Below, in pieces: positions 1 to 8,451 of a DNA stretch of 64,000 nt. Under the pieces are notes generated by a model. It was not told where the DNA came from. It was given only the letters and a program-made list of their open reading frames with translations, and searched no databases. This stretch comes from Cytobacillus luteolus (GTDB lineage Bacteria; Bacillota; Bacilli; Bacillales; Bacillaceae_L). Position numbers and translations under genes: made by a program. How positions within the stretch are numbered: position 1 is the first letter of the stretch; the number at the start of each line of letters is the position of its first letter. The stretch is from assembly GCF_017873715.1 (NCBI RefSeq), contig NZ_JAGGKM010000003.1, positions 310,001 through 374,000 on the forward strand. The letters run 5' to 3'.

Positions 1-857
1 AAAGGTTTTAAGTCTTCTGTGATTTTAGAAAATGTATAGTCCTGCTTCCTTAATTCATCTATCATAATGGATAGAATATCGCTGGTCACTTTTTTATCAT
101 GTAGGAGTACTACAGGTGTAATGTTCTTTATAGATAATGAAGAAACCTGCTCTATTACATTTTTTTTGACAAAAGAACCACTTGAATTGGACCAGTCCTC
201 GCTATCCACATTCCAGTCCCACATTAAATAACCATTCAAAGACAGCAAATCACGATGTTCTTGTTTCATATAAGGATAACTTCCGAAAGGCACTCGAATT
301 AGATTCGAGGGATGATCAATGATACTAGAAATACTTTCAAAGCATTGATTCATTTCATCGATTGGTGAGTCAGGAGTAGCATAGAACTGTTTAAGATCAT
401 GTGTAACACCGTGACAACCTATAGAATGTCCATCTTTGTGAATTCTCGACACCAGGGCAGGGTATTTATCGATATTACTTTTGAGAAGAAAAAAAGTAGC
501 TTGGATATTTTTCTCCAACAATATATTAAGAATACCTTCAGTATATTTAGTTGGACCATCATCAAAGGTAAGATAAATCGTTTTTTCATCCCGAGAAAAA
601 AGAGTAGAGTGAGCACCAAGCTCCCTAGTTTCTACCACATAAAGAGGACTCTTAACAATATCATCGCTAGATATAGAACGCTTTTCTAAAGCATTTACTA
701 TAAATAATTCTCGTTTCTGTTGAGAACTAATACCAACATATAGGACATTTGTTATGAAAAAAAGCAAAAAAGTTAAAAGAGTAATAGTTGTATATAGGTG
801 AAAGTAACGTATTTTCATAGGAGTATGTAAGGATTTCACCCTTTCCGTCATCATCAT
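1..857 (-). CDS. Polysaccharide deacetylase family protein, 3' end cut by window edge
   Basis: The minus-strand frame is open from the left edge to position 857. It encodes one N-terminal membrane anchor (a hydrophobic stretch rich in L, F, T and I) followed by a NodB-type carbohydrate esterase domain. The first metal/catalytic motif TFDDGPT and the second, HSIGCH (the H-S-x-x-x-H type), are intact, so an active zinc-dependent de-N-acetylase of cell-wall or surface polysaccharide, acting outside the membrane, is likely. The start is uncertain: three tandem ATGs lie at 857, 854 and 851 behind a weak AGAAGAAAT, and another in-frame ATG lies at 818. The stop codon is beyond the window. Substrate cannot be told from sequence. 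Confidence 0.85.
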   Translation of the reverse strand, partial: MMMTERVKSLHTPMKIRYFHLYTTITLLTFLLFFITNVLYVGISSQQKRELFIVNALEKRSISSDDIVKSPLYVVETRELGAHSTLFSRDEKTIYLTFDDGPTKYTEGILNILLEKNIQATFFLLKSNIDKYPALVSRIHKDGHSIGCHGVTHDLKQFYATPDSPIDEMNQCFESISSIIDHPSNLIRVPFGSYPYMKQEHRDLLSLNGYLMWDWNVDSEDWSNSSGSFVKKNVIEQVSSLSIKNITPVVLLHDKKVTSDILSIMIDELRKQDYTFSKITEDLKP

Positions 858-1012
858 TCTTACTATTTCTTCTATTAATATAGTATATTTCTCACTATAT
901 TAATAGATATTTTCAAAAATTAGGTATAAAGTAAGGGGGAATACAGAGTGATTATGAAGAACAAACAAAGACTCTGACTCATCTCGTAAAGGTTGTTACC
1001 CTAAATATATTA

Positions 1013-1146
1013 CAAGAGTGGATTGAAGCGGAAGACACTTGACTCCTGCGGGAGATAGAGGGAAGTGTGAGACCCCACAGGCAAAGCCGAGGAGGCTCAC
1101 ATCCCTCCCCGCGGAAAGCAAGTGTCTGCAGCGTAAAGGAACGGCC
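1013..1146. repeat. GC-rich dispersed repeat, intact copy
   Basis: A GC-rich block in an otherwise AT-rich gap. Its ends GACACTTG and CAAGTGTC are inverted repeats, and internal segments (CTCCTGCGGGAG, GTGAGACC/GGCTCAC, CCTCCCCGCGG) can also pair, so the whole block may fold into one long hairpin. It has no open frame of note. A second, reverse-complement and split copy lies at about 42253-42660. From memory, sequences of this kind are scattered through Bacillus genomes. The rest of the 858-1287 gap shows no gene. Confidence 0.75.
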
Positions 1147-1287
1147 TAGATTCAAATTGAGACAAGGGTAGACTTTTAGATGTTTTATTGATTGACGTTA
1201 TGTAATTTATAAACTCAATGTTTGATTTTCAGACAGACCTTATAGTATGCTCTAAGTGGAATTGAAAGTAATGGAGGGAATAAAACC

Positions 1288-1722
1288 ATGTCAATGGCTT
1301 ATGAAGAATATATGAGACAAATGGTTCTGCCAATGAGAAAAGAACTAGTAACAGCTGGATTTAAAGAACTAACATCAAGCGAAGAAGTAACAGAATTTGT
1401 TGAATCTGCTGAAGGTACCACATTTGTAGTCATTAATTCAGTATGTGGTTGTGCCGCAGGTTTAGCACGCCCAGCAGCTACACAAGCTGTAATGCAAAGT
1501 GATAAAAAACCAGATCATCTAGTAACTGTATTTGCAGGACAAGATAAAGATGCAACAGCCCAAATGCGTGAGTATTTTACGGGGATTGAACCATCCTCCC
1601 CTTCAATGGCAGTACTAAAAGGTAAAGAAGTTGTACACTTCATTCCTAGGCACGAAATCGAAGGCAACTCAATGGAAGGCATCATGGAAAACATCATGTC
1701 TGCCTTTGAAAAACATTGTTAA
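1288..1722 (+). CDS. brxA: Bacilliredoxin BrxA (YphP family)
   Basis: A 144-residue protein with the near-invariant family start MSMAYEEYMRQ, the CGC redox motif in NSVCGCAAG (about residues 51-59) and a C-terminal Cys. Bacilliredoxins remove bacillithiol from S-bacillithiolated proteins in the cytoplasm; the first Cys of CGC attacks the mixed disulfide. The length fits the family exactly. The start is set by AATGGAGGGAAT upstream of the ATG. A rho-independent terminator follows at once, so the gene is probably monocistronic. BrxA rather than the paralogue BrxB is inferred from similarity to B. subtilis YphP and from the neighbour ypiP. Confidence 0.93.
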   Translation: MSMAYEEYMRQMVLPMRKELVTAGFKELTSSEEVTEFVESAEGTTFVVINSVCGCAAGLARPAATQAVMQSDKKPDHLVTVFAGQDKDATAQMREYFTGIEPSSPSMAVLKGKEVVHFIPRHEIEGNSMEGIMENIMSAFEKHC

Positions 1723-1740
1723 CAAGTGAAGAAACAATTT

Positions 1741-1768
1741 GGATGTCAGTACTTGACATCCTTTTTTA
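1741..1768 (+). terminator. Rho-independent terminator of brxA
   Basis: Stem GGATGTCA with TGACATCC, a short GTACT loop, then a T run. Confidence 0.8.
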
Positions 1769-1789
1769 AATAAAAAAACTGGTGATAAG

Positions 1790-2575
1790 GTGAAAACATT
1801 GATTGTTACTACAGCAGGTAGAACAGACCAAAGGATGATTTCTCTCGCAAAACAAATTGCGGAGGATCTATCTACAACGTATATTGAAAGACGAAAAGCC
1901 TCTGTCGAAGAATTACAGCAAAAATACAGTCATGATGTGCTAGTTATCGGTAAGAATCGCCTAGAGCTATATAAACAAAATGAACAAGAACCCTTCTTCT
2001 TTCATCCAAACTCAGCGATGTTTAGAATGAAAAGGCTAATGAATGGAGAAGATGATCCCTTAATTAAAGCAGCAGCACTAAAAGAAGGAATGAGCTTTCT
2101 GGACTGCACACTTGGATTAGGTTCAGATAGTATAGTAGCAAGCTTCATCGTTGGACATCAAGGAAAGGCTGTAGGTATCGAAGGGAATGAATTATTATCC
2201 TACCTAGTTAAGAGCGGATTGCATACATGGGATAGCGGGATAGAAATGTTTAACCAAGCAATGCAAAGAGTAAATGTTATTAATATAGATAACCTGGACT
2301 ATTTAAAATCCTGCCGTTCTAAAAGCTTTGACGTCGTCTATTTTGATCCGATGTTCGAAGAGGCAATCGACGAGTCGAACGGAATAAGTGCTTTGAAGAG
2401 CATTGCTATTTATAAGGATATAACTAACGAGGTTATCGAAGAAGCAAAAAGAGTAGCGATTAAAAAGGTTATTCTTAAAGACCATTGGAGAAGTGAGAGG
2501 TTTAATAGGTTTGGTTTCTCTGTGTTAAAAAGAAAGACAGCTAAGTTTCATTTCGGGGCTCTTGATTTAGAATGA
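1790..2575 (+). CDS. Class I SAM-dependent methyltransferase, YpiP/RsmJ-like
   Basis: A 261-residue protein with a Rossmann methyltransferase fold. Motif I is seen as LDCTLGLGSDSIVAS (around residue 105) and an acidic motif II-like GIEGNE follows. The catalytic-type motif DVVYFDPMFE (around residue 180) resembles the DPPY/DPMF signature of N-methyltransferases such as RsmJ, which methylates a guanosine of 16S rRNA; an rRNA substrate is an inference. Translation starts at GTG, spaced from GGTGATAAG. It follows brxA and precedes ypjP as in the B. subtilis ypiP region. Confidence 0.8.
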   Translation: MKTLIVTTAGRTDQRMISLAKQIAEDLSTTYIERRKASVEELQQKYSHDVLVIGKNRLELYKQNEQEPFFFHPNSAMFRMKRLMNGEDDPLIKAAALKEGMSFLDCTLGLGSDSIVASFIVGHQGKAVGIEGNELLSYLVKSGLHTWDSGIEMFNQAMQRVNVINIDNLDYLKSCRSKSFDVVYFDPMFEEAIDESNGISALKSIAIYKDITNEVIEEAKRVAIKKVILKDHWRSERFNRFGFSVLKRKTAKFHFGALDLE

Positions 2576-2644
2576 AGGTAAACATAATTCTTCTTCATAA
2601 TTGGGTAGTACATTGGACAATGTATACTTATGGAGGTGAAGAGG

Positions 2645-2776
2645 ATGGCAAAACATCGTAAAGACCCTTCTAAGACTGGGCTAAGTGCTCCATCTGTAGA
2701 AGGACAAGGAACAACGACTAGTGAATATGATAGTGTTTCTAAGGATTCAGCTAGACGTAAAACGAAAAGGCAATAG
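2645..2776 (+). CDS. YuzL-like miniprotein (43 aa)
   Basis: A short frame behind a strong GGAGGTGAAGAGG site reads MAKHRKDPSKTGLSA and ends RRKTKRQ. It is hydrophilic and basic at both ends, in the style of the small YuzL-like or minor spore proteins of bacilli. A strong terminator follows directly, marking a discrete one-gene transcript. The family name is from memory and tentative; there are no catalytic residues to interpret. Confidence 0.7.
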   Translation: MAKHRKDPSKTGLSAPSVEGQGTTTSEYDSVSKDSARRKTKRQ

Positions 2777-2783
2777 TAAAAGA

Positions 2784-2814
2784 AAAACTCGTAGGGATCA
2801 ATCTACGAGTTTTT
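2784..2814 (+). terminator. Rho-independent terminator
   Basis: ACTCGTAG and CTACGAGT flank an eight-base loop, followed by a T run. It sits between convergent miniproteins and may serve both. Confidence 0.8.
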
Positions 2815-2816
2815 AC

Positions 2817-2894
2817 TTATCCATTATCAGCGAGATTTAGGTAGACTAAAAAACCTAAAGTAACAAAGCTTGCCACAACAAAAAACCAATCCAT
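2817..2894 (-). CDS. 25-aa membrane miniprotein
   Basis: A minus-strand frame with an excellent ribosome binding site (GAGGTGAGGG, right spacing to ATG) encodes MDWFFVVASFVTLGFLVYLN and then LADNG. One transmembrane helix fills nearly the whole protein, with a negatively charged start. No function is known to me. It converges on the miniprotein at 2645-2776 with a shared terminator. The supporting evidence is the ribosome binding site plus the hydrophobic composition. Confidence 0.55.
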   Translation of the reverse strand: MDWFFVVASFVTLGFLVYLNLADNG

Positions 2895-3129
2895 TCCCTC
2901 ACCTCATTCAATATGTATTTGTTATTTATATCTTACCAAATTGTGAACTAATTATGAACAAAATTATAATGAAATTTATTTTGAAACTTTTTATTTCTCT
3001 CAACCGTACTAATAGATAAGTAGTTTAATAGAGTGTAAAAGTTATAATTATTTAGTTAAAAAAGTAAAGAATTGTGGTAAAATTAATATAATCATCAGAT
3101 ACATAGGTACATGTAAGGGGATGAAAAAG

Positions 3130-3720
3130 ATGAAAAAGTGGTTACGTAAATCGTTAGTAGTCGGATTTACGATTATGACATTTGGGTTAGTAACTCCACC
3201 TTCTGCATTAACTATGGAGCCTGCGAAACCGAATGCTCCAATTAATCCTGATACTTTCGAGAGACATCAATATCCATCACATAGCGTTTCATTCGAAGAT
3301 TTTAAAATAGATACAAAGGGTAGCTTTGTGGACCTCGCGATGAGCAAAGCGGAAGTACTTGCATTTGAAAAGTTTGGTTCTAGAATAGGTCCAGTAATTG
3401 AAGATGAGTTCAAAAGTATCATTCTCCCTCGTATTGAGGAAGTAATACAATCTATCTCAGACCAATATTCAAACGAGGAATTACAAAGGTTGGTCATTTC
3501 AGAACAAGTATCGGGTGGAAATACAGAGAAGATATTCCATATCTATGATGAAATGAGCGGTAATGACATTATTCGTTTTCATGTAAGGCGTGATAATCCT
3601 CCGCAGGATGGTTTTTGGTTTAATTTCCATTACCATACGCACCATGATTCATTCCAGACTCACCACGAGCTCGGTAACATTTTTTGGGCGAAAAATACTC
3701 CTCCGAAATGGATGAGTTAA
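3130..3720 (+). CDS. ypjP: YpjP family protein
   Basis: A protein of about 196 residues with a signal or anchor segment at the N terminus (KKWLRKSLVVGFTIMTFGLV). The conserved C-terminal half contains LQRLVISEQVSGG, EKIFHIYDEMSG, IIRFHVRRDNPPQDG and a His-rich stretch HYHTHHD. These blocks match B. subtilis YpjP, whose function is unknown. ATG 3130 is preferred to 3121 because AAGGGGA then has normal spacing and the protein starts MKKW like its relative. The His cluster suggests metal binding, but that is inference. Confidence 0.85.
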   Translation: MKKWLRKSLVVGFTIMTFGLVTPPSALTMEPAKPNAPINPDTFERHQYPSHSVSFEDFKIDTKGSFVDLAMSKAEVLAFEKFGSRIGPVIEDEFKSIILPRIEEVIQSISDQYSNEELQRLVISEQVSGGNTEKIFHIYDEMSGNDIIRFHVRRDNPPQDGFWFNFHYHTHHDSFQTHHELGNIFWAKNTPPKWMS

Positions 3721-3739
3721 TAATTAAATAAACTTCAAA

Positions 3740-3771
3740 AATACAAGGTTAGAGATACCTTGTATTTTTTT
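3740..3771 (+). terminator. Terminator of ypjP
   Basis: AATACAAGGT pairs with ACCTTGTATT around a TAGAGAT loop, then seven Ts. Confidence 0.8.
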
Positions 3772-3892
3772 GTTGTCACAAAATAGACACATTTTTTAAA
3801 AAACTAGTTGTATATGAGCAAATCTTAATATAAGATACTTAGTGTCACTAAACATTTTATGTATTTTGAACTACAAGGTTGGGGGAACGAAC

Positions 3893-4609
3893 GTGGAATT
3901 TTTTGAAGTATTAGGGTTTGCAATCTCTTCTGCAGCAGTTATTGCTTTACTAAAAATTATTGCAATTGATATTGTATTATCTGGAGATAATGCAATTGTA
4001 ATCGCGATGGCAACTAGAAATTTACCGGCAGAGCAGAGAAATAAGGCTATCTTTTTTGGTACTGCCTTGGCAGTAATTCTTCGTATTTTCTTTGCTGCTA
4101 TTATAGTTTACTTATTAAAAATACCTTATGTTACTTTAATAGGTGGAGCACTTCTGTTAATCATTGCGTATAAAGTTCTTGTACAAGAGGAAGAACATGG
4201 TAATATTCAATCTCATAATGGTTTCTTAAAGGCAACTTGGACAATCGTTATGGCAGATGCGGTAATGAGCTTGGACAATGTAGTTGCTGTTGCAGGTGCA
4301 GCACATGGGAACGTATGGATGATTGCACTTGGGGTTGCAATTAGTATCCCTATTATGATATTTGGATCAAAAGCGATTGTAAAAGCAATGGATAAATACA
4401 GCTGGATTGCTTATGTTGGTTCGGGTATCTTAACTTGGACTGCTGGGGAAATGATTTTAAAGGAAGAAAGACTATCTACAGTCTTACATATTCCTCATGG
4501 ACCAATTTCGTACTTAATACTAGCAGTACTAACTACACTAGTGTTAGGAATCGGTTATATGAGAAATAAAAACATTCAAACAAAAAATAAACTTAAGCAG
4601 ACAGCTTAA
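3893..4609 (+). CDS. TerC/YjbE family integral membrane protein
   Basis: About 238 residues with six or seven hydrophobic helices. Two inverted family motifs are present: DIVLSGDNAIVIAMATRNL near the N terminus and ADAVMSLDNVVAVAGAA in the middle, each carrying membrane-embedded acidic residues. The family (YjbE/YkoY type) is linked to manganese export, including metallation of secreted proteins. GTG 3893 behind GGGGGAACGAA is preferred to an in-frame ATG 51 bases upstream that lacks a ribosome binding site. No yybP-ykoY riboswitch signature was recognised in the short leader, although such genes often have one. Confidence 0.85.
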   Translation: MEFFEVLGFAISSAAVIALLKIIAIDIVLSGDNAIVIAMATRNLPAEQRNKAIFFGTALAVILRIFFAAIIVYLLKIPYVTLIGGALLLIIAYKVLVQEEEHGNIQSHNGFLKATWTIVMADAVMSLDNVVAVAGAAHGNVWMIALGVAISIPIMIFGSKAIVKAMDKYSWIAYVGSGILTWTAGEMILKEERLSTVLHIPHGPISYLILAVLTTLVLGIGYMRNKNIQTKNKLKQTA

Positions 4610-4618
4610 GGTAAGAGA

Positions 4619-4650
4619 GGCAGGCACTATTATAGGTGTCTGTTTTTTTA
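4619..4650 (+). terminator. Terminator of the TerC-family gene
   Basis: CAGGCAC and GTGTCTG (one G-T pair) enclose TATTATAG and are followed by seven Ts. Confidence 0.7.
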
Positions 4651-4779
4651 TAAGATAAAAAACAAAGGAAGTGTAATAAATCCAATATCTACATACATCA
4701 TTTTTTTACTTTTGGTGATTTCTTCAAGGAGTTGAATGGTTACTAAAATGTCGTTTAGAGATTCATCATTTTTATTCAT
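4648..4779 (-). CDS. 43-aa protein with C-terminal membrane helix
   Basis: The minus-strand frame starts MNKNDESLNDILVTIQLLEE after a good GGAGGTCGG site. It has an acidic amphipathic N-terminal half, then a hydrophobic tail (MMYVDIGFITLPLFFIL) that could be a tail anchor. I do not recognise it. It ends inside the terminator of the convergent TerC-family gene. Confidence 0.5.
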   Translation of the reverse strand: MNKNDESLNDILVTIQLLEEITKSKKMMYVDIGFITLPLFFIL

Positions 4780-4954
4780 TAACCGACCTCCATTCCTTTA
4801 TGCATATTATATGCAGAAGCGGGAAAAGGCGTTAAAGATGTTTACTAATTTTATATTTTCTTATTATTCACGGAATTCTATTATTCTGATATAATAATGA
4901 TACATAAATTAATAGAGAAGTAGAGTAGACATCAAGATCCGGGAGCGAACTTCT

Positions 4955-5701
4955 ATGAGGAAAATAACATTTATTACAGGAGTTTTTCTTTTTCTTTTTT
5001 TTGTACCAGGTGTTAAAGAGGAAAGTGCTTCGACAAATGGAGTTCTATTGAGAGATTTCTCTTCCATTACTTTTTTCATCAATAGGGAGCAAATAGAGAA
5101 TTATCATCTACTTGAACATATTGTTGTCTTACCAGAGGATTCCTTTAATCAAACTGAAGCGATAAATATGATTCAACGTATTAATTCAATTCATCCATCA
5201 CTTCTCCAACAATTAATTTCAGAAAATATAACAATAAAGCTTTTTAATGGCAATTTAACAGATGAACCATCTGCCGCACATCTGAAAGGAACTACTCCTA
5301 GGGGTTATTCAAACAAAAGTAAAACGTGGGACTCTGTGCCTGGCATCGGTGGAGGAAAAATGGCATTAGCAAAAATTGGTCATAGTGAGAATGGTGATGG
5401 GCATGGCTCACTTAATTTAGAATTACATGAGCTTGCACATTCAATTGATAGACATGTTCTCAACCTAATCAGAGAGGACACTATTTTCCAAAGAATATGG
5501 AAAGAAGAAGCGAGTAAGATGTTCCCTAATCATGATTATTTTATCACTTATCCAGAAGAATACTTTGCTGAGAGTTTTGTTATGTACTACTTAGGTGACG
5601 ATACAAAAAAAGAGTTAAAAGAGAAGGCACCGATGACTTATGAGTTATTTAGGCAAATTGAACAAAGTACCTATGATTTCAATGTTTCGACATACCGATA
5701 G
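4955..5701 (+). CDS. Secreted lethal-factor-like / Pro-Pro endopeptidase family metallopeptidase
   Basis: A 248-residue protein with a cleavable-looking signal peptide (MRKITFITGVFLFLFFVPG) and one catalytic domain. The zinc motif is ELHELAHSID (HExxH, about residue 160). A downstream YPEEYFAESFVMYY supplies the glutamate ligand typical of the anthrax lethal factor catalytic fold and of the clostridial/paenibacillal Pro-Pro endopeptidases, which cleave surface adhesins at Pro-Pro bonds. The length matches the single-domain PPEP type, without toxin translocation domains, so a housekeeping or surface-remodelling role is more likely than a toxin. Upstream CCGGGAGCGAA is the ribosome binding site. 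The substrate is unknown. Confidence 0.8.
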   Translation: MRKITFITGVFLFLFFVPGVKEESASTNGVLLRDFSSITFFINREQIENYHLLEHIVVLPEDSFNQTEAINMIQRINSIHPSLLQQLISENITIKLFNGNLTDEPSAAHLKGTTPRGYSNKSKTWDSVPGIGGGKMALAKIGHSENGDGHGSLNLELHELAHSIDRHVLNLIREDTIFQRIWKEEASKMFPNHDYFITYPEEYFAESFVMYYLGDDTKKELKEKAPMTYELFRQIEQSTYDFNVSTYR

Positions 5702-5746
5702 TTTTGATATAATAAACTCTATTAGTCTAGTGGAGGTTTTTAATAA

Positions 5747-6541
5747 ATGAAGAAATATCTCGAACTTTGTCAACATATCCTTGATAACGGTGTGTTTAAG
5801 GAAGATAGAACAGGTACAGGGACATATAGTGCCTTTGGGCATCAAATGCGCTTTAACTTAAAAGACGGCTTCCCATTAGTTACAACTAAAAAATTACATC
5901 TTAAATCTATCATTCATGAATTATTGTGGTTTCTAAATGGTGATACAAATATAAAGTATCTTAATGATAATGGAGTTCGTATTTGGAATGAGTGGGCAGA
6001 TGAAAGTGGAGATTTAGGCCCTGTTTATGGTCATCAGTGGCGTTCATGGCCTACTCATGATGGTAAGACGATTGACCAAATCTCAAACTTAATACATCAG
6101 ATTAAAACAAATCCTGACTCGCGCAGATTAATTGTAAGTGCTTGGAATGTTTCTGATATCGACAATATGGCATTGCCTCCTTGTCATTGTTTGTTTCAGT
6201 TCTATGTTGCGAATGGAAAGTTATCATGTCAACTTTATCAAAGGTCAGCAGATTTGTTCCTAGGTGTACCTTTTAATATTGCCTCATATGCTTTATTGAC
6301 TATGATGATTGCTCAAGTTTGTGACTTAGAGCCAGGAGAATTCGTACACACATTTGGAGATGTTCACATTTACTCAAACCATGTTGAACAAGTCAAGCTT
6401 CAGTTAACGAGAGAACCTTATGAATCTCCACAAATGCTTATTAATCCAGAAGTTAAGTCTATCTTTGACTTCAAGTTTGAAGATTTTACGTTAGTAAATT
6501 ATGTAGCTCATCCACATATTAAAGGTGAGGTGAGTGTATGA
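5747..6541 (+). CDS. thyA: Thymidylate synthase
   Basis: A 264-residue protein of the E. coli-type length. It methylates dUMP with methylene-tetrahydrofolate as donor, yielding dTMP and dihydrofolate. The N-terminal block [17 protein letters not shown], the catalytic cysteine in [12 protein letters not shown] and the substrate block [17 protein letters not shown] are all present. A strong GTGGAGG site precedes ATG. Its stop overlaps the start of dfrA (ATGA), so synthesis of the two enzymes is coupled; DfrA recycles the dihydrofolate this enzyme makes. Confidence 0.97.
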   Translation: MKKYLELCQHILDNGVFKEDRTGTGTYSAFGHQMRFNLKDGFPLVTTKKLHLKSIIHELLWFLNGDTNIKYLNDNGVRIWNEWADESGDLGPVYGHQWRSWPTHDGKTIDQISNLIHQIKTNPDSRRLIVSAWNVSDIDNMALPPCHCLFQFYVANGKLSCQLYQRSADLFLGVPFNIASYALLTMMIAQVCDLEPGEFVHTFGDVHIYSNHVEQVKLQLTREPYESPQMLINPEVKSIFDFKFEDFTLVNYVAHPHIKGEVSV

Positions 6542-7044
6542 TTTCATTATTAGTTGCAATGGACAATAACCGTTTAATTGGAAAAGACAATGATTTACCA
6601 TGGCGTTTGCCAGCTGATTTAGCTTATTTTAAAAGAGTAACGATGGGCCACTCCATTATAATGGGGAGGAAAACCTTTGACTCAATAGGACGTCCTCTTC
6701 CCGGAAGAGAAAACATTATCATTACTCGAAATACAGAGTATAAAGCAGACGGGTGTATAGTGATCCACTCAATAGAGGAAGTACTTGAAATGAATCAAGA
6801 AAATAAAGAGCTATTCATTATTGGTGGAGCAGAGATTTTTAAAGAAGTATTGCCCTATGCAGACCGCCTCTACATTACTGAGATCGATGATGTTTTTGAG
6901 GGAGATACCTTTTTCCCAGCGTTCCCTTTAAATGAATGGCAAAAAACCACTAGCGAGAAAGGTCCTAGGGATGAAAAAAATCCTTACGATTATAACTTTG
7001 TAGTATATGAAAGAATCTCTAGTACAGAGAATGAGGATAGATAA
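6538..7044 (+). CDS. dfrA: Dihydrofolate reductase
   Basis: 168 residues, the normal chromosomal size. It reduces dihydrofolate to tetrahydrofolate with NADPH. Motifs: [32 protein letters not shown] (active-site loop, W22-type Trp and the Asp of ADL), [23 protein letters not shown], and the cofactor loop [11 protein letters not shown]. The start overlaps the thyA stop and the stop overlaps the plsC start, giving a tight three-gene operon. Confidence 0.96.
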   Translation: MISLLVAMDNNRLIGKDNDLPWRLPADLAYFKRVTMGHSIIMGRKTFDSIGRPLPGRENIIITRNTEYKADGCIVIHSIEEVLEMNQENKELFIIGGAEIFKEVLPYADRLYITEIDDVFEGDTFFPAFPLNEWQKTTSEKGPRDEKNPYDYNFVVYERISSTENEDR

Positions 7045-7754
7045 TGTTACGAACGATATTTTGGTTTTTATACTTCTTTGGTTTCCTACTTTACAGTATT
7101 CCAACACTAAACAGAGTAAAAAAACTTGATTTAACCCTTAATGTTCAAGAACGGGATAAAATAATCCATCAGTTGCCACAGCATTGGGCTAAAAGACTAG
7201 TCGAGATTACAAGCTCACAAGTGCAGGTAAACGGAACAGAGAATCTACCTGACGGACCAGTTTTATTTGTTAGTAATCACCAAGGGAACTTTGATATCCC
7301 TGTTTTACTAGGTTATGTGAACAAACCAATGGGGTTTATTTCAAAAGTAGAAGTTCAAAAGATTCCAATCGTCCCAAGGTGGATGGAAGTAATGAACTGT
7401 GTTTTTATTAACAGGAAAGATAGAAGACAAGCTATTCTTTCAATCAAAGAAGGAGCCGAGAAGTTAAAGAAAGGCCACTCACTAGTTATATTTCCGGAGG
7501 GCACTAGAAGTAAGGGCGGAGAAGTTGCGGAGTTTAAAGCAGGCAGCCTAAGACTCGCGACAGATTCAGGTGTACCTATTGTTCCGATTGCAATTAACGG
7601 TACCTATAAAATAATGGAGCATGGTGGATTGTTTATGAAACCTTCCAATGTTGAAGTAAGTATCTTACCTCCAATCGTTGGTACTGAAAATCGCAATGTA
7701 AAAGAACTCGCAAAAGAATTACAAACATTGATTTCTAAAAAAATCACCCCGTAG
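7044..7754 (+). CDS. 1-acyl-sn-glycerol-3-phosphate acyltransferase (PlsC family)
   Basis: 236 residues. An N-terminal hydrophobic anchor is followed by the acyltransferase motifs SNHQGNFDIP (NHxxxxD catalytic pair, about residue 77) and FPEGTRSKGG (phosphate binding, about residue 150), then VPIVPIAINGTY. It should convert lysophosphatidic acid to phosphatidic acid at the membrane. It starts at the dfrA stop codon (TAATG). In B. subtilis the corresponding ypkP, as I recall, is a shorter gene at this position; here it is full length. Confidence 0.85.
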   Translation: MLRTIFWFLYFFGFLLYSIPTLNRVKKLDLTLNVQERDKIIHQLPQHWAKRLVEITSSQVQVNGTENLPDGPVLFVSNHQGNFDIPVLLGYVNKPMGFISKVEVQKIPIVPRWMEVMNCVFINRKDRRQAILSIKEGAEKLKKGHSLVIFPEGTRSKGGEVAEFKAGSLRLATDSGVPIVPIAINGTYKIMEHGGLFMKPSNVEVSILPPIVGTENRNVKELAKELQTLISKKITP

Positions 7755-7776
7755 CTTAGCCACGGGGTATTTTTTT
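7743..7776 (+). terminator. Terminator of thyA-dfrA-plsC
   Basis: ACCCCGT and ACGGGGT enclose AGCTTAGCC (containing the plsC stop), followed by eight Ts. Confidence 0.85.
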
Positions 7777-7790
7777 TAGTTGTTTTTCAT

Positions 7791-8432
7791 TTATACAAAC
7801 GGAACATCCGTAACATAGAATAATACACAGAAAAACATCGCTGCACTCCCAGCAAGGACAAATCCGTGCCATATAGCATGATGATATGGAATTTTACGCC
7901 AGACATAAAAGATTGATCCGACTGTGTAAAGGAGTCCACCTATTAACAACAGCATAAATCCTTCAGCTGAAAGTGATTGATATAAAGGCTTAATCGCAAT
8001 GATTATCATCCAGCCCATTAGGATATAAAATACAGTGGATAAAATAATAAATCGTTTCACGAAAAATACCTTTAAGATAATACCTACAATAGCGAGTCCC
8101 CATATTATACCAAACATGGTCCATCCGAACGCCCCACGTAATGTTACTAGTAAAAATGGCGTATATGTTCCAGCAATCAGTAAATAGATAGCAGAGTGAT
8201 CTAAAATCTCAAAAATGTATTTTGCTTTTCGATGTGTAAGGCTATGAGTTAAGGTTGAGAATAAATATAGTAAAATCATTGTTGCACCAAAAATTGAAAA
8301 ACTGACTACATGCCATGCATCACCATATCTTACTGCAAAAATGATTAGCATTACTAAGGCAGGGATACTTAATAAAACACCTATTCCATGAGTGATTGCA
8401 TTCGCAATCTCTTCTTTAATGGTATACTCCAT
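7791..8432 (-). CDS. yplQ: Hemolysin III / TrhA (PAQR) family membrane protein, YplQ-like
   Basis: 213 residues with seven hydrophobic helices. Family residues are visible: EEIANAITHGIG near the start, SLTHRKAKYIFEILDHSAIYLLIAGTYTPF in the middle, and HHAIWHGFVLAGSAAMFF near the end, which carry the conserved His and Asp residues of the PAQR fold. It resides in the cytoplasmic membrane. Family members have been tied to membrane fluidity rather than true hemolysis. It lies 19 bases downstream of yplP, probably co-transcribed with it. Confidence 0.87.
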   Translation of the reverse strand: MEYTIKEEIANAITHGIGVLLSIPALVMLIIFAVRYGDAWHVVSFSIFGATMILLYLFSTLTHSLTHRKAKYIFEILDHSAIYLLIAGTYTPFLLVTLRGAFGWTMFGIIWGLAIVGIILKVFFVKRFIILSTVFYILMGWMIIIAIKPLYQSLSAEGFMLLLIGGLLYTVGSIFYVWRKIPYHHAIWHGFVLAGSAAMFFCVLFYVTDVPFV

Positions 8433-8451
8433 AATAAAACCCTCCTAAACT

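Noticed and set aside
399-689. Plus-strand open frames of 96 aa and similar within the first 0.8 kb
   Set aside because: They lie antisense to the polysaccharide deacetylase, whose frame is open and carries both catalytic motifs.
3772-3892. yybP-ykoY manganese riboswitch before the TerC-family gene
   Set aside because: The family often has one, but the short AT-rich leader shows no conserved core that I could recognise.
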